A stretch of DNA of 64,000 nucleotides from Arthrobacter sp. KBS0703 (GTDB lineage: Bacteria > Actinomycetota > Actinomycetes > Actinomycetales > Micrococcaceae). The notes beneath the pieces are model-generated. The model had not been told where the DNA came from. It was given only the letters and a program-made list of their open reading frames with translations, and searched no databases. Shown here piece after piece: positions 38,318 through 46,282 of the stretch; positions within the stretch are counted from its first letter, which is position 1, and each line of letters starts with the position of its first letter. The stretch is taken from NCBI RefSeq assembly GCF_002008315.2, contig NZ_MVDG02000002.1, positions 283,232-347,231 on the forward strand, read 5' to 3'. The position numbers and the translations under genes were made by a program.

Positions 38318-38941
38318 TTAGATGATTGCCGCGCGCAGCTCCTTCGCAGCAACGGCGGGGTCGTCTGCGCTGTAGATGGAGCCGCCGACGACGGCGACGT
38401 CCGCGCCGGCGCGCTGCACCGCTTCAATGGTGGAGATGTTCACTCCGCCGGCCACCGAGAAGGGAACCCGGGCTTCCTCGCCGGCGCTGAGGAGCACGTT
38501 GAGGTTGTAGCCGGGCTTGGCCTGCTCGTCCAAGCCCGCGTGGAATTCGATGAACTTGGCGCCGAGGGCGCGTGCTTCCTTGGCGCGGGCCACCTTGTCC
38601 CGGACTCCGATCAGGTCCACCACGACGCCCTTGTTGTGGGCCCTGGCGGCCTTTACTGCGCCGGCAATGGTGGAGTCGTCGGCGCTGCCCAGGACGGACA
38701 CGAGGTCCGCCCCGGCGTTGAAGGCGATCTCGGCCTCGAGCTCGCCGGCGTCCATGGTCTTCATGTCGGCGAACACGATCTTGTCCGGGTGCGCGGTCTT
38801 GACGGCGGTCACGGCGGCCAACCCTGCGTTCTTCACCAGCGGCGTCCCGAGTTCGATGATGTCAACGTATTCGGCCACCTTCCCGGCGAGATCGAGGGCG
38901 GCTTCGACGGTGAGGACATCCATGGCGACTTGCAGTTTCAT
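38318..38941 (-). CDS. hxlA: 3-hexulose-6-phosphate synthase
   Basis: This 207-residue TIM-barrel enzyme of the OMP decarboxylase superfamily condenses formaldehyde with ribulose 5-phosphate. LQVAMDVLTVEAALDLA, the Asp-Lys motif FADMKTMDAGE, and VAGGVN are signatures. It is the first step of the ribulose monophosphate route and here follows hxlB. With sarcosine and dimethylglycine oxidases nearby, it probably detoxifies or assimilates the formaldehyde they release. Confidence 0.93.
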   Translation of the reverse strand: MKLQVAMDVLTVEAALDLAGKVAEYVDIIELGTPLVKNAGLAAVTAVKTAHPDKIVFADMKTMDAGELEAEIAFNAGADLVSVLGSADDSTIAGAVKAARAHNKGVVVDLIGVRDKVARAKEARALGAKFIEFHAGLDEQAKPGYNLNVLLSAGEEARVPFSVAGGVNISTIEAVQRAGADVAVVGGSIYSADDPAVAAKELRAAII

Positions 38942-39020
38942 GTGGGGGTCTCTTTCCTGGGTTTTTTGGTTTGTTGGTTGGTTCGTGGTTCTTGGTGGTG
39001 ACGGGGATGAAATGAGGGGG

Positions 39021-39623
39021 CTATTCGAGGTTCGCGTGGCGAAGCCAGAGTTCCTCGGGGGCGGCGGCGTCCTCGTCCCAGAGGCCGTGGAAGACGGCCT
39101 CGGTGACGGCGAACAGCGCCTGCTCGAAGAGGCTGCCCGAATATTGGCGGGACACTCCGGAACGGTGGTCCGTCTTCTGCGCCGCCGGAATCAGTACGAC
39201 GGCGGAGGCCAGCTCCGCGAGCGGGGAACCGGCGTTGGTGGTGTAGGCGGCAACCCGGGCGCCTTGGGCGGCCGCGGTTTCCGCGGCCTTGACCACGCTT
39301 GCCGTAGTGCCGGATCCGGAGGCGGCGAGCAACAGGTCGCCGGAACGGATGGCCGGGGCCGTGGTCTCCCCGACCACGTGCACCGTCAGGCCAAGGTGCA
39401 TTAGCCGCATGGCCGCCATCTTCAGCACCAGGCCGCTGCGGCCTGCGCCCGTCACGAAAATCCTGCCGGCCAGCCGGAGTTCGGACGCCAGTCCAGCAAC
39501 CTGTTCCGGATCCACGCGGCCGGCGGCCTCTGCGATCTCGTCCTGGATGAGAAGTAGGTTCCGGCTAAAGGCCCGGGACGTGCCGGCCAGGGCGGCCGGA
39601 TCAGTTTCTGCGATGACGCTCAT
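39021..39623 (-). CDS. hxlB: 6-phospho-3-hexuloisomerase
   Basis: This 200-residue SIS-domain enzyme turns hexulose 6-phosphate into fructose 6-phosphate. RIFVTGAGRSGLVLKMAAMR and LLLAASGSGTTASVV are the sugar-phosphate binding loops. It starts at ATG 39623 with AGGAGG upstream, divergent from a LuxR-type regulator. A T/G-rich 79-base gap separates it from hxlA. Confidence 0.92.
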   Translation of the reverse strand: MSVIAETDPAALAGTSRAFSRNLLLIQDEIAEAAGRVDPEQVAGLASELRLAGRIFVTGAGRSGLVLKMAAMRLMHLGLTVHVVGETTAPAIRSGDLLLAASGSGTTASVVKAAETAAAQGARVAAYTTNAGSPLAELASAVVLIPAAQKTDHRSGVSRQYSGSLFEQALFAVTEAVFHGLWDEDAAAPEELWLRHANLE

Positions 39624-39665
39624 CGGCGCGTACCTCCTTCAGAAGTGGTTACCTCTTCATCCTGA

Positions 39666-39723
39666 CCTGCCCGAAGGGCAGGCAATACGCCATCATCGGA
39701 CGGTTCGTACTACCCGAAAGGGT
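39666..39723. promoter_or_regulatory. paired CCCGAA-GGG palindromes between hxlB and luxR
   Basis: CCTGCCC-GAA-GGGCAGG (39666-39682) and ACCC-GAAA-GGGT (39712-39723) share the core CCCGAARGG. They lie in the only region that can carry the promoters of both divergent genes. The LuxR-type protein encoded next is the likely binder. Confidence 0.55.
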
Positions 39724-39756
39724 GGGCAACCCGCTCGAACTCCGTAAACTGGGCGG

Positions 39757-41142
39757 GTGACCCGACCTGTCGAAACCGCGCCTGCAACCTCCGCTCCGCG
39801 GCCGCCCCATCCCGAGTTGATGCAGGCGGCCCGGCCTCTGCTGGAGGATGTCGCCGCCCTGTCCGCGGCACCGCTGGCCGACATCGCCCGGCGCCTGAGG
39901 GCGGCGCTCGTCCCCTACCTGGACAGCAGCGCCCTGGTGATCTTCACCGAGGACTGCACCGGCCGGCCGCAGAAGAAAGCCGGCGCCGAAGCCATCATCA
40001 GCCGGGTGTCCATCGCCGAACTGGACCACATCCGGGCATCGCTAGTTGGCCCGTCTCCGGCTGGCCCGTCGCTGCCCGGCGGCAACAGCTCCGGCTTCGA
40101 GGGTTCCGGCGTCGAACTGTGGGAGGGGGAGGCCGTGCTGGGCGGCGAGGAACGGCCGGTCCTCGCGTTGTCCTCGCCCAGCAATGCGCTGCTGGTCCTC
40201 GCCCATCCGCAGCCCCTGCCGGATCCCGCGGACCAGGCGGAAGCGCAGTGGGTGCTCCGCTACCTGTGGCAGCTCACGGCGGAGCGCATCAGGGAAAAGG
40301 TGGCCGATGCGCCGCCGTCGTACCTCATTGAATCCCGCGCGGCGTCGGCCGAGCGGGTACGGGTGACGGCCGAGCTCGTCGACCGCCACTCCACCACGCT
40401 CGAGACCCTCCTCGCCGCGCTGCGGTCGCCGGCCTTGAAGGACGACGCGGCGCGGAAGTCCGCCACCGACGTTGCCGCCAAAGCACTCGTGGGCCTGCGC
40501 ACGCTCAACGACCGCACCACCGACCTGGTGGAAGAACCGGTCAGCACGGCCTTCCAGCGCCTGCGGGACGACCTCCGGCCGCTCATGAATTTCAGCGGGA
40601 TCGACGTCCAGTTCATCGAACCGCCCGTCAACGGCCGAGCCCTGCCCGGAGAGGTGGCCCACGCCGCGCGGGCCATCGTCCGGGGCGTGGTGCTCGCCAT
40701 GGTGGACCAGCCGAAGGTCCGCCGCATCCGGACCCAGTGGGACTGCGACGGCGAGAACCTCCTCATCAACGTCCGCGACGACGGCCTCGGCGAGCTGTCC
40801 GCGGAAGCACCCAATATCGCGCGCCTGGTCCAGCGCGTGGAAGCCCTGGACGGCCGCATTTCGATCGAGGTGATGCCGGGCTGGGGCGCCGATGTCGCCG
40901 TCGACCTCCCCCTCGATCCGCCCGCGCGCCAGCTGGCCGATGTCTCGGAGTGGAAGCTCGGCGAGAGGGAACTGGAGGTGCTCCAGCTGCTCTCCGCCGG
41001 GCAGCGCAACCGCGCCATAGCGGGGAAGCTGCACATCAGCGAGAACACGGTGAAGTTCCATCTCCGGAACATCTTCCGCAAGATCGGGGCCTCGTCCCGG
41101 ACAGAGGCCATTGCGCTCGCCCACAGCAACGGCCTGCGCTAA
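39757..41142 (+). CDS. LuxR-type regulator fused to a degenerate histidine-kinase-like module
   Basis: This is a 461-residue protein starting at GTG 39757. Residues about 1-190 look like a GAF-type sensor. Next comes a helical stretch with a His ([20 protein letters not shown]), then an ATPase-like region ([13 protein letters not shown], then [15 protein letters not shown]) in which the G1 box is present but the usual N-box Asn is not. The end is a LuxR helix-turn-helix: [37 protein letters not shown]. This puts parts of a NarX-type sensor and a NarL-type output in one chain. Being divergent from hxlB, it probably senses a C1 or sugar-phosphate signal. Confidence 0.82.
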   Translation: MTRPVETAPATSAPRPPHPELMQAARPLLEDVAALSAAPLADIARRLRAALVPYLDSSALVIFTEDCTGRPQKKAGAEAIISRVSIAELDHIRASLVGPSPAGPSLPGGNSSGFEGSGVELWEGEAVLGGEERPVLALSSPSNALLVLAHPQPLPDPADQAEAQWVLRYLWQLTAERIREKVADAPPSYLIESRAASAERVRVTAELVDRHSTTLETLLAALRSPALKDDAARKSATDVAAKALVGLRTLNDRTTDLVEEPVSTAFQRLRDDLRPLMNFSGIDVQFIEPPVNGRALPGEVAHAARAIVRGVVLAMVDQPKVRRIRTQWDCDGENLLINVRDDGLGELSAEAPNIARLVQRVEALDGRISIEVMPGWGADVAVDLPLDPPARQLADVSEWKLGERELEVLQLLSAGQRNRAIAGKLHISENTVKFHLRNIFRKIGASSRTEAIALAHSNGLR

Positions 41143-42841
41143 GCGTGCCCCTGGCTGGCGTGGGCAGATAAGAACTGTGCTCACGCTTGCTTTCCGGCTT
41201 TGGCTCTGGGGGCGCAACGCTCCGTCGCGCCGGCGACCCGCTCCTGCGGCGACGATACCCCCGCTGTGGCTTGGTCGGTTGCGCGGGTGGGGCTGGCTGT
41301 TCAGGTTGGCTGGACCCGGGCAAGGGAGGTGCCGTGGAACGGTAGTTTTGGCCGGTCGGGGTGCGGAGTTCGATGGCGTGCCGGGGGCCGGGCGCGGGTT
41401 GGGCTTTCCATCCGGGGAGTTCTTTGGTGTGATTGCAGGCCTCGCACAGCCCGGCCGCGTTTCCGAGACTGGTGGTTCCGCCCTTGTGCCACGGTACGAC
41501 GTGGTCGTGATGGCGGATGGGTGCGTCACAGTACGGGGTGCGGCAGGTGTCATCACGGGCCTCGATGAAGCGCCGCAGCCCGGCTGGGAACAGTCGTGCC
41601 CGTGAATCCATGGCGACGAGGTCGCCGGTCCCGGGTGCGGTGTACAGCCGGCGAAGCCAGGTCCTGAGCTCGTGATCGTCCTCCTTCCGGCCCTGCGCCC
41701 GGGTAAGCAGGTGGCGGGCCCAGCCGGCCGGGACGGTGCCGTACCCGGGTAGCCGGGCCGGCTCGCCATCGCCTTGGAAGAGGGTGCGGTCGGTCATGAC
41801 GAGCTGGATCTCCACGCCCGAGATTCCCCCGGGGGTGCCCGTAGTACGTTCAACCAGGGCGTCGGCCATGACCTGTCCACGTGTCCGGTCATCCCCTTCG
41901 GAGCGAAGGCTGTCGGCGTGCCGGCTGAGCGCGGCATGCACGGCGACGCCCTGCGCGACGGGCAGCAGGGCTGTCAGGTAGGTCATGGTGTCCGGTGCCG
42001 GGCGAAGGCTGACACACCGCTCCTCAGCGGCGCGACCGGCCCGTTGGGTGACGGAGCGGGGGTCCCGGCGGTAGGACGCGGCCCTAACCGCCGCGGTGAT
42101 GGCGCGGTCCCCGACCCCGGCGAAGGTCCCTGTGTCGGGAGCGAGTTCGTCGTCGACGGCGCACCGGTCGGCCGCGGACAGGCATGCTGTCTCCTTGACG
42201 ATCACGGTGGCACGCCATTCGTTGAGCTGCCCGCTGTCCAGGGCGGCCAGGGTGTGCGGCATCTCGGTCACGAGGGCCTTGGCGAGGCCAAGCTGGCGGC
42301 TGCCGCGGCTGGGCGATTCCCGGCGGGCGAGGGCGATCTGCGCGGCCACGCCCTGGCCCCGTTCCGCGACGGGGACCCCGGCCGTGGCCTGTCTCTTATA
42401 CACATCTAGATGTGTATAAGAGACAGCGGCAATCCTTGCCTGCAGGCCGGCGCCCACGCACTTCAGGACCTCCAAGCCAGCCAGCTGCTCGATCAGCCCG
42501 GCGCTGTCCGGGCTGATCTGCAGCGAACCCGCCGCAGCAATCAGGTCTTGAACACTGGCACAGGACCCAGCGGAGCTGGACGCATAGGTGTTCGAGGCGG
42601 CGTCATCGGCAAACGCGGCCTCGGGAAACGCAGGGCCCGAAAATGCGGCGTCGGGGAAAGGGTCCTCTGGAAAGGTGGGGTCTGAAAACACGATGTTCGG
42701 GTCAGAGTCATATGGATAGCTGTCATCCGGGAACGCGTCGAATGAAAACCCGCCGTCCGGAAAAGCGGCACCGGGAAGAGCGCCGCCTGGTGGCGGGGCT
42801 ACCAGTCTCAACTCCGACTCCCGAATGTTGTTCATAGACAC
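41036..42841 (-). CDS. DUF222/HNH endonuclease-like protein with adaptor insertion
   Basis: The central DUF222 region ([35 protein letters not shown]) and the C-terminal HNH nuclease ([34 protein letters not shown]) define a family abundant in actinobacteria. The start is GTG 42841 or ATG 42835. The first 85 residues are unusual, with repeated Phe-Pro-Asp/Glu units. At 42426-42389 a 38-base adaptor replaces what should be about 15 residues between ARIAA and [11 protein letters not shown]. The C-terminus runs on into antisense luxR; another frame ends as AKAGKQA at 41181, so a late frameshift is likely. Confidence 0.75.
   Translation of the reverse strand: MSMNNIRESELRLVAPPPGGALPGAAFPDGGFSFDAFPDDSYPYDSDPNIVFSDPTFPEDPFPDAAFSGPAFPEAAFADDAASNTYASSSAGSCASVQDLIAAAGSLQISPDSAGLIEQLAGLEVLKCVGAGLQARIAAVSYTHLDVYKRQATAGVPVAERGQGVAAQIALARRESPSRGSRQLGLAKALVTEMPHTLAALDSGQLNEWRATVIVKETACLSAADRCAVDDELAPDTGTFAGVGDRAITAAVRAASYRRDPRSVTQRAGRAAEERCVSLRPAPDTMTYLTALLPVAQGVAVHAALSRHADSLRSEGDDRTRGQVMADALVERTTGTPGGISGVEIQLVMTDRTLFQGDGEPARLPGYGTVPAGWARHLLTRAQGRKEDDHELRTWLRRLYTAPGTGDLVAMDSRARLFPAGLRRFIEARDDTCRTPYCDAPIRHHDHVVPWHKGGTTSLGNAAGLCEACNHTKELPGWKAQPAPGPRHAIELRTPTGQNYRSTAPPLPGSSQPEQPAPPAQPTKPQRGYRRRRSGSPARRSVAPPEPKPESKREHSSYLPTPARGTLSAGRCCGRAQWPLSGTRPRSCGRCSGDGTSPCSR
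42389..42426. other. Nextera mate-pair junction adaptor (artefact)
   Basis: Two mosaic ends back to back, translated as [11 protein letters not shown] on the - strand within the HNH protein. The frame stays open because native bases were lost with the insertion. Confidence 0.97.
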
Positions 42842-42961
42842 AGTCTTCCAAGGGGGTCTGACATTCTAGGGCCGTCGCGACACAGCGGGCGTAGTGCGGT
42901 TTCAACCGCTGCCCGCGAACTGCCCCTTGCAGGACCGGCAGGCCGGTGACAGGGTGGCGGC

Positions 42962-43534
42962 ATGGCGATCGAGATTCGTCCGGCGACGCAGTTCGAGGAC
43001 GTGAAAACGATGCTCGGACCCAAGCGGCCCGATGCGACCGTGTGCTGGTGCCTGAGCTACCGCATCCCCTCCAATCAGAACGTGCAGCTACACGGCCCGG
43101 AGCGAGGGGAACTGGTGGAGCAACTCGTGGGGCAGGCGCCGCCGCCGGGGGTGCTCGCATACGACGAGGATGAAGTGGTGGGCTGGGCGGCCGTCCATCC
43201 GCGCGCCGACACCAGCTTTGCCCGCAACCGCAGGATTCCGCACGTGGACGACCTCGACGTGTGGTCCGTGTGGTGCATTCGGGTGCGGCCTGGACATCGC
43301 CGCGAGGGAATCTCCCATCAGCTGCTGCAGGGTGCCGTCGATTTCGCCCGGCAGCACGGTGCGCCCGCCATCGAAGGCTACCCCGTGGACAACCGGGGCC
43401 AACGCGTTGACCTCACCATGGCCTACGTTGGCACCCGCAAACTCTTCGAACAGGCCGGGTTCGCCTGGGCTGCCGACACTGACTCAGTGATCAATGGCTT
43501 CCCCCGCGTGCTCATGCGCCGTGACCTGCGCTGA
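42962..43534 (+). CDS. GNAT family N-acetyltransferase
   Basis: This 190-residue protein has the acetyl-CoA binding motif WCIRVRPGHRREGISHQLLQ and the later strand TRKLFEQAGFAWA. The start MAIEIRPATQFEDVKTMLGP is typical. Two Cys-Trp pairs (VCWCLS and VWC) are a feature of one actinobacterial subgroup. The acetyl acceptor is unknown. It stands alone on the + strand. Confidence 0.85.
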   Translation: MAIEIRPATQFEDVKTMLGPKRPDATVCWCLSYRIPSNQNVQLHGPERGELVEQLVGQAPPPGVLAYDEDEVVGWAAVHPRADTSFARNRRIPHVDDLDVWSVWCIRVRPGHRREGISHQLLQGAVDFARQHGAPAIEGYPVDNRGQRVDLTMAYVGTRKLFEQAGFAWAADTDSVINGFPRVLMRRDLR

Positions 43535-43545
43535 TTCGCAGGCGC

Positions 43546-43566
43546 TGCGTTAACCCGCTTAACGCA
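43546..43566. promoter_or_regulatory. palindrome upstream of iclR
   Basis: TGCGTTAA (43546-43553) pairs perfectly with TTAACGCA (43559-43566) across five bases. The AT-rich arms and position between the GNAT stop and iclR suggest an operator, probably for IclR autocontrol, rather than a terminator. Confidence 0.5.
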
Positions 43567-43687
43567 ATGTCAGCTCCGTCACACCTCCGGGACTAGGATC
43601 GGAATGGTCGAACTAACCGAGAGGACGCTACAGGCGGCCTTGTGGCGGGTAAGCAAAAGCCGCAGAAACTACTTGAGAGTATGGATC

Positions 43688-44497
43688 ATGGCTTCGAACA
43701 GTGACCCTGAATCTGATATCGATGCTGAGGGTGGGCAGCACGGAGGTGTCCAGTCCGTAGACCGGGCGCTCGCAGTCCTGGAAATACTTGCCCGGGACGG
43801 CCATGCGGGCGTGAGCGAAATTGCCGAGGAGATGGGCATCCACAAGTCCACGGTTTCCCGCCTGCTGGGCTCCCTGGTCAGCCGGGAAATGGTCCACCAG
43901 AACAGCGAACGGGGAAAATACCAACTGGGGTTCGGCATCCTGCGGCTGGCAAGCTCCATCCCCGGCCGACTCAGCCTGGTCCGCGAGGCCCGGCCCGTGC
44001 TGGAAAGCCTGGCCGAGGAATTCAAGGAGACCGTCAACCTCGCCGTTCTGCGCTCCAATTACGCCGTTAATGTGGACCAGGCCATGGGACCGTCAACGCT
44101 GGCCACCTACGACTGGGTGGGCAGCCTGACGCCGCTTCACGCCACGTCCAGCGGAAAAGTCCTGCTCGCAGCCTTGTCCGCGGACGACCGCGACCGCATC
44201 CTGAAGGAGACGGGGCTCCCGGCCCGGACTCCCCGGACCATCACCAACCGGGCCAAGCTCGAAAACCAGCTTCTCGACGTCGCCCGCAACGGCTACGGCG
44301 TGGTCCGGGAAGAGTTCGAAATCGGGCTCAACTCGATGTCAGTGCCGGTGTACAACCATGTTGGGGCGGTGATCGGCGCGGTCAGCATTTCCGGCCCGGC
44401 CTTCCGCTTTGATCCCGAGGCGGCGCCGGGACTCCTCGAGGCGCTCAAACAGGCAGGCCTCCGGATCAGCGCGAACATGGGCTACACCCGGCGCTAG
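43688..44497 (+). CDS. IclR-family transcriptional regulator
   Basis: This is a 269-residue protein from ATG 43688; upstream in-frame codons exist but lack support. The helix-turn-helix is VSEIAEEMGIHKSTVSRLLG; the effector domain has LTPLHATSSGKVLLAAL and YGVVREEFEIGLNSMSVPV. It reads toward the Rieske-BCCT-purU-dmg operon, so it may control dimethylglycine/betaine use. Its stop codon TAG (44495-44497) lies inside the 6-base target duplication of an insertion sequence that now separates it from that operon. Confidence 0.9.
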   Translation: MASNSDPESDIDAEGGQHGGVQSVDRALAVLEILARDGHAGVSEIAEEMGIHKSTVSRLLGSLVSREMVHQNSERGKYQLGFGILRLASSIPGRLSLVREARPVLESLAEEFKETVNLAVLRSNYAVNVDQAMGPSTLATYDWVGSLTPLHATSSGKVLLAALSADDRDRILKETGLPARTPRTITNRAKLENQLLDVARNGYGVVREEFEIGLNSMSVPVYNHVGAVIGAVSISGPAFRFDPEAAPGLLEALKQAGLRISANMGYTRR

Positions 44498-45618
44498 TTG
44501 TACTGCCCAGGCAGGTTGGTTAAGCGGCTGATGGGCGGGTGGCCTCCGATTGCGGTGTGGGGCCTGTGGTGATTGTAATGGTGCAGCCATGCCGGGAGGG
44601 CGTTTCTGCGGGCTGATTCTGTGGCGTAGAAGCGTTGGAATGCCCAGCCGTCGGCCAGAGTGCGGTGGAACCGTTCGATCTTGCCGTGGTCTGCGGACGG
44701 TAGGGGCGGGTCTTCTTGGCCTTGACGTTCAGCTCCCGGCAGGTGTCCCCCTAGAGGTGGGATTTGTAGGCTGAGCCGTTATCAGACAGGACCCGCTCGA
44801 CGGTGACGCCGCGGGCGGCGAACCAGGACACGGCCCGTCGCAGCACTCCCACAGCGGTGACCGCTGTTTCGTCGCCGTGAATCTCGGCGTAGGCGACGCG
44901 GGAATGGTCGTCGATGACCGTGTGCACGTAGGCGGTGCCGATCAAAGGATTGTGATGCCTGTTGCGCGGCTTGTCAGAGGTCCCTATCCGGTTCCGCTTG
45001 CCGTCCTGCCGTCCGACGTAGCGCCAGCCGCCGCCGTCGGGGATGTTGCCGAGTTTTTTCACGTCGACATGGATCATCGCCCCCGGCGTGTCGTGCTCGT
45101 AGCGTCGGATGACTTCCCCGGTGCGTTTGTCCACGTGATGCAACCGGTTCAGCCGGCACCGCACCAGAACCGCGTGGACGGTCGAGGCGGGCGTGGACAG
45201 CTTCGCGCCGATCGCGACCGGCCCCAGCCGCTGCTTCCACCGCAGGTGCACGACCTTGCGGACCAGTTGCTGCGGGGTCCGGTTCACCACCCGGTGCGGA
45301 CGTGAGGATCTGTCAGGCATGCCCGCTTCGCCCATCGCGGCATACCGTTCAGCCCACCGTTTGGCTGTGGGCCAGGAACAATTGAACTGTTCGGCAGCCC
45401 GGGACACCGGCCAGCCGTGATCAACGACGAGACGCGCGAGGCGTAACCGTTGGCGTGGAGTCAAAGCGGCATTAGCGTGGGACATTGAGGACCTCCTGGT
45501 CGCCTCAGCGGTTGTCTAAGCAACTCCACTGTGCAACCGGAGGTCCTCACCCATGAGTCAACGACTCCAGCGAGTCATCACATTCACCCAACCAACGTCT
45601 CTGGGCAGTACAGCTAGT
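44493..45618. mobile_element. IS481-type insertion sequence with 6-bp target duplication
   Basis: The element spans 44499-45612 (1114 bases). Its ends are inverted repeats: TGTACTGCCCAGGCAGGTTG on the left, and TGTACTGCCCAGAGACGTTG read inward from the right. GCTAGT is duplicated at 44493-44498 and 45613-45618. TGT...ACA ends and one DDE transposase on the - strand fit the IS481 family. The perfect duplication indicates a recent insertion, exactly at the iclR stop codon. The codon survived in the duplicated copy. Confidence 0.9.
44494..45485 (-). pseudogene. IS481-family transposase, interrupted
   Basis: The N-terminal helix-turn-helix (LARLVVDHGWPVSRAAEQFN) and the catalytic core are present: MIHVDVKKLG for the first Asp, YVHTVIDDHSRVAYAE, and VLSDNGSAYKSHL for the second Asp. 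After SHL a TAG replaces the expected Trp codon. About 70 bases further one A is missing before the GKIERFHRTLADGWAF segment with the catalytic Glu. The rest reads on to LTNLPGQYN and a TAG at 44496-44494 lying in the target duplication. With one base restored it is about 330 residues. The lesions may be real or further sequence errors. Confidence 0.8.
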
Positions 45619-45896
45619 ACCGGCCTAGCGGGCATCCTTCGGTCCCGGCTTCGGTCTTGGTGCCGGGTAGCCGGTCATCAGCACGCCCGAGAGGACCCAG
45701 ATCAGGCCTATCCTGCCACGGCCAGTCCTCCGCCGAGACCGGTCTGCCGGCAGGACCGGGCCGCGCAATAGAGCAGAAAAGTCTTGACATCCCCTGTGAG
45801 CAACCCCACTCTGTTGCTTATTGCGATTGCTGTTGATCCCTGCGGAACAACGCCCGGCAGTTGCGCAGGATCCCCGAACGAAGAAGAGGTCCCTCC

Positions 45897-46248
45897 ATGC
45901 ACAAGGCATGCCCGCTCAGCGAACTGGCACCCGGGGAAGCGCTGCGGCTGAATACGTCGCCGCCCATCGCCGTCTTCCACACCGAAGAGGGCGAACTCTT
46001 TGCCATCGACGACACATGCACGCACCAAGACGCCTCCCTGGCCGACGGCTGGGTGGAGGACTGCTGGGTCGAATGCCCGCTGCACGCCTCCCGGTTCAAC
46101 CTGCGCACGGGAAGCGTTGACGCCCCGCCGGCCAAGCTGCCGGTCCGCTCCCACGAAGTCTCAGTGATCGACGGCGACATCATGATCACCGAATCCGACG
46201 AGGTTCCCAACCTCCCCCCCTGGCCTGACAATGGACGGCCACGTCTAG
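45897..46248 (+). CDS. Rieske 2Fe-2S ferredoxin (frameshift in a C7 run)
   Basis: This is a small soluble Rieske protein from ATG 45897, after AGAAGAGG. The cluster ligands are in CTHQDASLADG and CPLHASRFNL. The frame as given runs past the expected end and overlaps the BCCT gene. At the seven-C run 46214-46220, dropping one C gives NLPPGLTMDGHV and a TAG at 46246-46248, 116 residues, matching the family length. It probably passes electrons in betaine or dimethylglycine demethylation. No oxygenase subunit is present in the window. Confidence 0.8.
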
Positions 46249-46282
46249 CACCAGCCCATGAATCCGAACAAAGGACTCCCTC

